Below, piece by piece: positions 60,201 to 64,000 of a stretch of DNA of 64,000 bases. Origin of the DNA: Pelodera strongyloides (Eukaryota; Nematoda; Chromadorea; Rhabditida; Rhabditidae); assembly GCA_036852015.1 (NCBI GenBank), contig JAANDG010000053.1, forward strand, positions 124,001 through 188,000, written 5' to 3'. Under the pieces are notes generated by a model. That model was not told the DNA's origin, made no database searches, and saw nothing but the letters and a program-made list of their open reading frames with translations. How positions within the stretch are numbered: the first letter of the stretch is position 1; every line of letters begins with the position of its first letter. The position numbers and the translations under genes were made by a program.

Positions 60201-62238
60201 ACTTAATCCACCCAACAAAATAAGCTGTATTTTACAGATTGCTGGAATCATCAAATCGGCCCTGTGCCGACATTTTCCCGATCCCGATGTGAAAATCGTC
60301 GCGGAACCCGGACGGTGTGCTTTATCTTTGTGTTAGCGTTTATTTCTAACCAACGTTGGCATAACCTACGCTGGCACGCTACCTATGGCGAAATGTCTAG
60401 TTATCGTTCTCCATATGGTCAATCTTTCGTCTATTGTACAATCTGTTTAATTGAAGCTATATGCTATGAATTTGAGGAAATAAAATGACCTATTGACCTA
60501 TGTATATGTGCCGTGCTCATGTAACATAATATGACCTATTGACCTATGTATATGTGACGTGCTCATGTAACATAATGTGACCTATTGACCTATGAATATG
60601 TGGCGTGCTCATGTAATATAATATCAACCTCTGCAGTTTCTTCGCTGCGGCACCGTTCACGCTTTGCGCGAATGTAATCCACGCAACTGAGGTACCAGCG
60701 GAGAAGATCACGAAGAATGGTAAAATACATATGTAGTTTTGCTTAATATCTTTATAATCCTAACATATTGTACTTGCACATATACACAGTAAAATCTAAA
60801 GTTTATCCACTAGAAATGCAAGGAAATTTCTAATTACACAATTACGCTTTATTCAGACGACGATATTGGAAACTTCGGTATGATGTATTACTTGAACGAC
60901 GGAGTGTACGGCTCATTCAACTGCATCCTCTTCGATCACGTCCACCCGATTGGACACCCATTGAAAGTAAGTGGAAAACATTACTTTACCTTAGTAGCCT
61001 TACTTTAGATACCTTAAAGGGACAGGCCCATCAAAGTAAACTTATATTTACGAAACGTTCATAATGTATATAAAGCATTTTTATTACAATATATACAAAC
61101 CAAATTTCACCTTCTTTCGCCCTCGAGGACTTTTTCCGATGTGCTCATCCGCATATGTATACCATAAAGCAGCAAACTTCCAAGGTGTATATGCAAATTT
61201 AGCTCGCATTTTAATTTCTTGAAAAATTTGCGTAGACAGCTTCGATCTCTGCAGTTTTACGGCAGACATATGCGGATGCGCACATCGGAAAAAGTCCTCG
61301 AGTGCGAAAGTAGGTGAAATTTGGTTTGTATATATTGTAATAAAAATGCTGTATATACATTATAAACGTTTCGTAAATATAGGTTTACTTTGATGGGCCT
61401 GTCCCTTTAAAGTCATTAATTACAATATTCAGCATTTTGAGCATAATAAGAGAGAATCTCTACAAACAAGAAAACAATCTTTTTAGGAGGAAAGCAATTC
61501 CAATGAAACGATGATTACAACAATTTGGGGTCCGACCTGTGACAGTCTCGACCTGATTGAGGTATGATAGCCATCTTGATGTTACCCCATCTTATAACAG
61601 CTACTTTGTGATAATGATAATAAGCACTTATCCTCAGCACCAGTCAAGCCCTTCTCGATTTGAATATTGACCAGAGACGATTTGAATTTTGACCAGAGAC
61701 GATTTGAATATTGACCAGAGACGATTTGAACTGAACCTATTCCTCTAGCGTGTCCCTTGTCGGCTCTTACTTCATATGTGCGTAAAGCACCAAGTTTTTC
61801 CCCATTTATTTCATTTTGTTCATTTCAGGACAAAAAGTTGATGCGTCGTTTGGAAGTTGGCGATTGGGTGGTCTATAACCAGATGGGAGCTTACACATGC
61901 GCCGCTTCGACCACTTTTAACGGATTCCAACGTCCGACTCCAGTATACTGTATCAGCCAGGCTTCGTGGTAAGCTTCTTTTTGGTTCTGGCTTAGGCTTA
62001 GACGTTCGTAAAGCGAAACAACGGCCGGATATTGCATATGTTGTATTCAAATTAAAGGAGTCAGACTAGTGCAGTAATTTGCATACATTACTTCGGGATA
62101 CAGCTGTCGGCATACCTTTTCAAAACCGACTATCATACCGCTTTAGTAAAATTTGTTTTCGTTTCCTTTCCATTTGTATTTATTTCAACAAAATCCATAT
62201 GATTTGTTTTCAGGGAAACAATCGCTGACGTGCTGTAA
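57264..62238 (+). CDS. odc-1: Ornithine decarboxylase, 421 aa
   Basis: Exons 57264-57299, 57459-57530, 57790-57876, 58128-58229, 58508-58579, 58837-58922, 59503-59640, 59826-59988, 60238-60314, 60637-60719, 60857-60966, 61487-61561, 61829-61968, 62214-62238; all GT-AG, phases agree, 422 codons with stop. Decarboxylates ornithine to putrescine, the first step of polyamine synthesis; cytosolic, PLP-dependent, dimeric. Key features: PFYAVKCN with the PLP Lys, [46 protein letters not shown] (Glu contacting PLP), [14 protein letters not shown], and [14 protein letters not shown] carrying the catalytic Cys and substrate-binding Asp. All catalytic positions are intact, so this is an enzyme rather than an antizyme inhibitor. 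The C-terminus is short (ETIADVL). The donor of exon 59503-59640 follows GTGAG; an earlier GT would lose two conserved residues. Several introns carry repeats and one carries a MITE. Confidence 0.97.
57905..57922 (+). repeat. Telomere-like repeat in odc-1 intron
   Basis: GGGCTTAGGCTTAGGCTTC, about 30 bases downstream of the 5' splice site at 57876. Confidence 0.8.
58403..58478. repeat. 37-bp tandem duplication in odc-1 intron
   Basis: CAGACTCTGTCTACAATTAT-AATTTTCGAACAACA occurs twice in tandem, identical in the part read. Confidence 0.85.
60010..60190. repeat. Polypurine GA-rich tract in odc-1 intron
   Basis: Long run of (GA)n and GAGAAACAGA units just downstream of the exon ending at 59988. 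Other purine tracts at 18063-18140, 35600-35690 and 53863-53890 are of the same kind. Confidence 0.85.
60486..60625. repeat. Three tandem copies of a 52-bp unit in odc-1 intron
   Basis: TGACCTATTGACCTATGTAT-ATGTGCCGTGCTCATGTAACATAATA repeated three times with a few differences. Confidence 0.88.
61014..61410. mobile_element. TTAA-bounded MITE (TTAAAGGGACAGGCCCATC) in odc-1 intron
   Basis: Left TTAAAGGGACAGGCCCATCA and right TGATGGGCCTGTCCCTTTAA are exact inverse complements. The arms stay paired for well over 100 bp (both carry CATATGCGGATG, ACATCGGAAAAAGTCCTCGA, and a GTTTGTATATATTGTAAT-type segment). No coding capacity. Confidence 0.93.
61661..61733. repeat. 23-bp tandem repeat in odc-1 intron
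   Basis: GACCAGAGACGATTTGAATA and a few bases repeated about three and a half times. Confidence 0.9.
61988..62001 (+). repeat. Telomere-like repeat after last long odc-1 exon
   Basis: TGGCTTAGGCTTAGAC, about 20 bases downstream of the 5' splice site at 61968. A shorter GGGCTTAGGCT also starts within four bases of the donor at 59640. Confidence 0.75.
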
Positions 62239-64000
62239 GTCGTTTTGAACAAGGAATCACAGTCTGGTATTAATTCAAAGACATTCCCTTATTTTTGTGC
62301 AATAAATTGTTGAATATTTGTTGAGAATCTACAAAAAGTTTTTGTTTTGTTCGTTGTATCATTGCGTACAGATAGACCCGATTGATTTGTATTCACAGTA
62401 ATTGAGAAAAAAATTTAACTACAATACGAAAATTCACACAGTAACGACGGCATTTCGTTCCAGCCGAATGTGTGAGCAAATTAAATTCTTCAATTCTTGT
62501 TTATTTCTTGTTCACATATTTCAAGAAATAAATGGAAACGTTTGTAACATTTATTAAATAATAAAGTAATATTTGTCGTTGCAGGCAATATGTCGAATTT
62601 TTAGCCGATGCACTCAACTGTCATTACAGGGGTATCCTGGTACATCCTAAACGATAGAAATTTATACTAGGCACCAAATGGTTTTCACCGAACAAAAACA
62701 TTCTTTTGAGGCCGGTCTGACCACATGGTGATCATGAGGTGACCAGTTGCCGACGCTTTTCGAATCAAGATCGCGAAGTGGTCACCAAATGGTTTGGAAG
62801 TGGACCAAGAAAAAAATCGGCAACCGTTGCCAAATATGTTCCTCCGTTTTCTTTGTAGTGACCACCAGAGAGAATTGGGTATCGTTTCCAAATATTTTGT
62901 GTTATTGAGTGGGTAGAACATAAGGGCGGTTTGATATATTTTTTTTAAACAAAAGCACAAAGCTCACCATTGATCTCCCATACATGTCACGTCTACTCTT
63001 ACTTCCGTTTCACCGGGCATATTAAGAAGTCCCTGTCCTGTGTTGAACTGAAACGTGATGAACATGTAACTTTAGACTTTAGCTTCTAGCATAACGCGCG
63101 CGTTGCAAACAAGTAAACTAATAAACAAACTTTGTCATTTTTATACTACGTTATTGTGATGCAGTTCAAAGTCGAGATACCTTAAACAACCTTCACACCG
63201 CCCGGAAAACATTGATATTGAAATTTAATTTGCTTAACATGTGGTTTAACTTGCGCTACGAAGCTTATATTTGATAGCTAGATTCACACATAGAATATGC
63301 AAATTCCTGCGGCCATCTGAACAGGAATGCGCGGATTGAGTTGGACATCATTTGCATACAATGCATGCAACTGTCCAGAGACCATATTCACCACTCCTAT
63401 TCCATCGAGGAAATATTCCCTGGGGACAGAAAATATCATTCTATTGTGAGTCACGCAGAGAAAAAGACGGGCAATTCCCCCATGGGGAACTGAGTGGTGA
63501 ATATGGCCTCTGCACACATTTCACAAACCATGTGTTTTAAGTTCAATTAGGTTCGCACCTGCAGAAATACGGATCCAGTTGGAGCAGGGCAAACGACAAC
63601 TAAAGAGAGACAACCATTTCCATCAGTCATTTCTCTGCAAGAAAATTATTTACAATATAAGGCGGCTATCGCCGCCTGAGGCATCTTTCAATGTTGCACA
63701 GTCCAAAAAAATTGTCCGTAATTAAATTAAACGTCTGAAACGTATTGTCAGTAATTAAACTCATTTCGTTTATTTTGGCTTGCGAAATGTTTACTGCTTA
63801 TACCAAATCTTGGAAACGTAGTATGGATTTCGTTGCGGATTCGGTGACAAACATCTAAACTCTTCCCTAAGATATTTTTCCAAAAATCCTTTATGATTGC
63901 TTGTGTTTCTTCAACAAACATGCAGATTATAATTTCCGCTGTAGATTACTAGCTATCGACCAGAAGAAAGACGTGTATCTAGCTAGATTCCAGTAGACTA
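62239..64000. other. odc-1 3' region and intergenic, repeats only
   Basis: AATAAA at 62301-62306 is the likely odc-1 poly(A) signal. No further gene recognised. A GGTCACCAAATGG / TGACCAC-type cluster lies at 62660-62880, an inverted repeat at 63372-63512, and the hairpin repeat GGCGGCTATCGCCGCCTGAG at 63661-63680, with the rest of its repeat extending to about 63890. Confidence 0.6.
63372..63512. repeat. Short inverted repeat (possible MITE)
   Basis: CAGAGACCATATTCACCACT at the left pairs with AGTGGTGAATATGGCCTCTG at the right. About 140 bp in total; second copy not seen in the window. Confidence 0.6.

Overview
The window comes from a nematode nuclear chromosome, most likely a rhabditid related to Caenorhabditis. 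The evidence is: small exons split by GT-AG introns (50 bp to about 1 kb), TTTNCAG acceptors directly upstream of start codons as in SL trans-splicing, intronic TTAGGC repeats (the nematode telomere unit), and nematode-expanded families (acyltransferase-3/OAC, UGT, carbohydrate sulfotransferase). All exon models were built by hand from splice consensus, phase continuity and family motifs. For each gene the exon lengths sum to a whole number of codons ending at a stop.

Layout. 1-6288 (+) is the 3' part of an OAC-type acyltransferase gene. 9723-17180 (+) is a complete tandem paralogue of 22 exons (725 aa) with almost the same exon structure. Both have a C-terminal SGNH-like domain that seems to lack its catalytic Ser and His. 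18951-20245 (+) encodes a 105-aa secreted protein of unknown function. It converges on 20454-23730 (-), a 346-aa nematode carbohydrate sulfotransferase. 24943-35123 is a recently inserted Ty3/gypsy-type LTR retrotransposon on the minus strand: 1,021-bp LTRs with two differences seen, a TGAAA target duplication, adjacent PBS and PPT, two frame breaks in pol, and an unusually long tail after integrase. 38601-40810 (+) is a 310-aa secretory FAM69/DIPK-like divergent kinase. 41615-46358 (-) is a complete 534-aa UDP-glucuronosyltransferase. 50069-52525 (+) is a 5'-truncated, broken CR1/jockey-like LINE. 57264-62238 (+) is ornithine decarboxylase (421 aa, catalytic residues intact). No RNA genes or CRISPR arrays were recognised.

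The genes do not form a pathway or an operon. ODC starts polyamine synthesis, the UGT conjugates small lipophilic molecules, the sulfotransferase and kinase-like protein are secretory-pathway enzymes, and the OAC proteins are membrane acyltransferases.

Non-coding sequence is rich in short palindromic elements bounded by TTAA (five near-complete, one half copy, two nested in or beside other repeats), other dispersed repeats, a 13-bp ATCGAT-cored minisatellite, long CA and GA tracts, and telomere-like repeats that sit just downstream of 5' splice sites.
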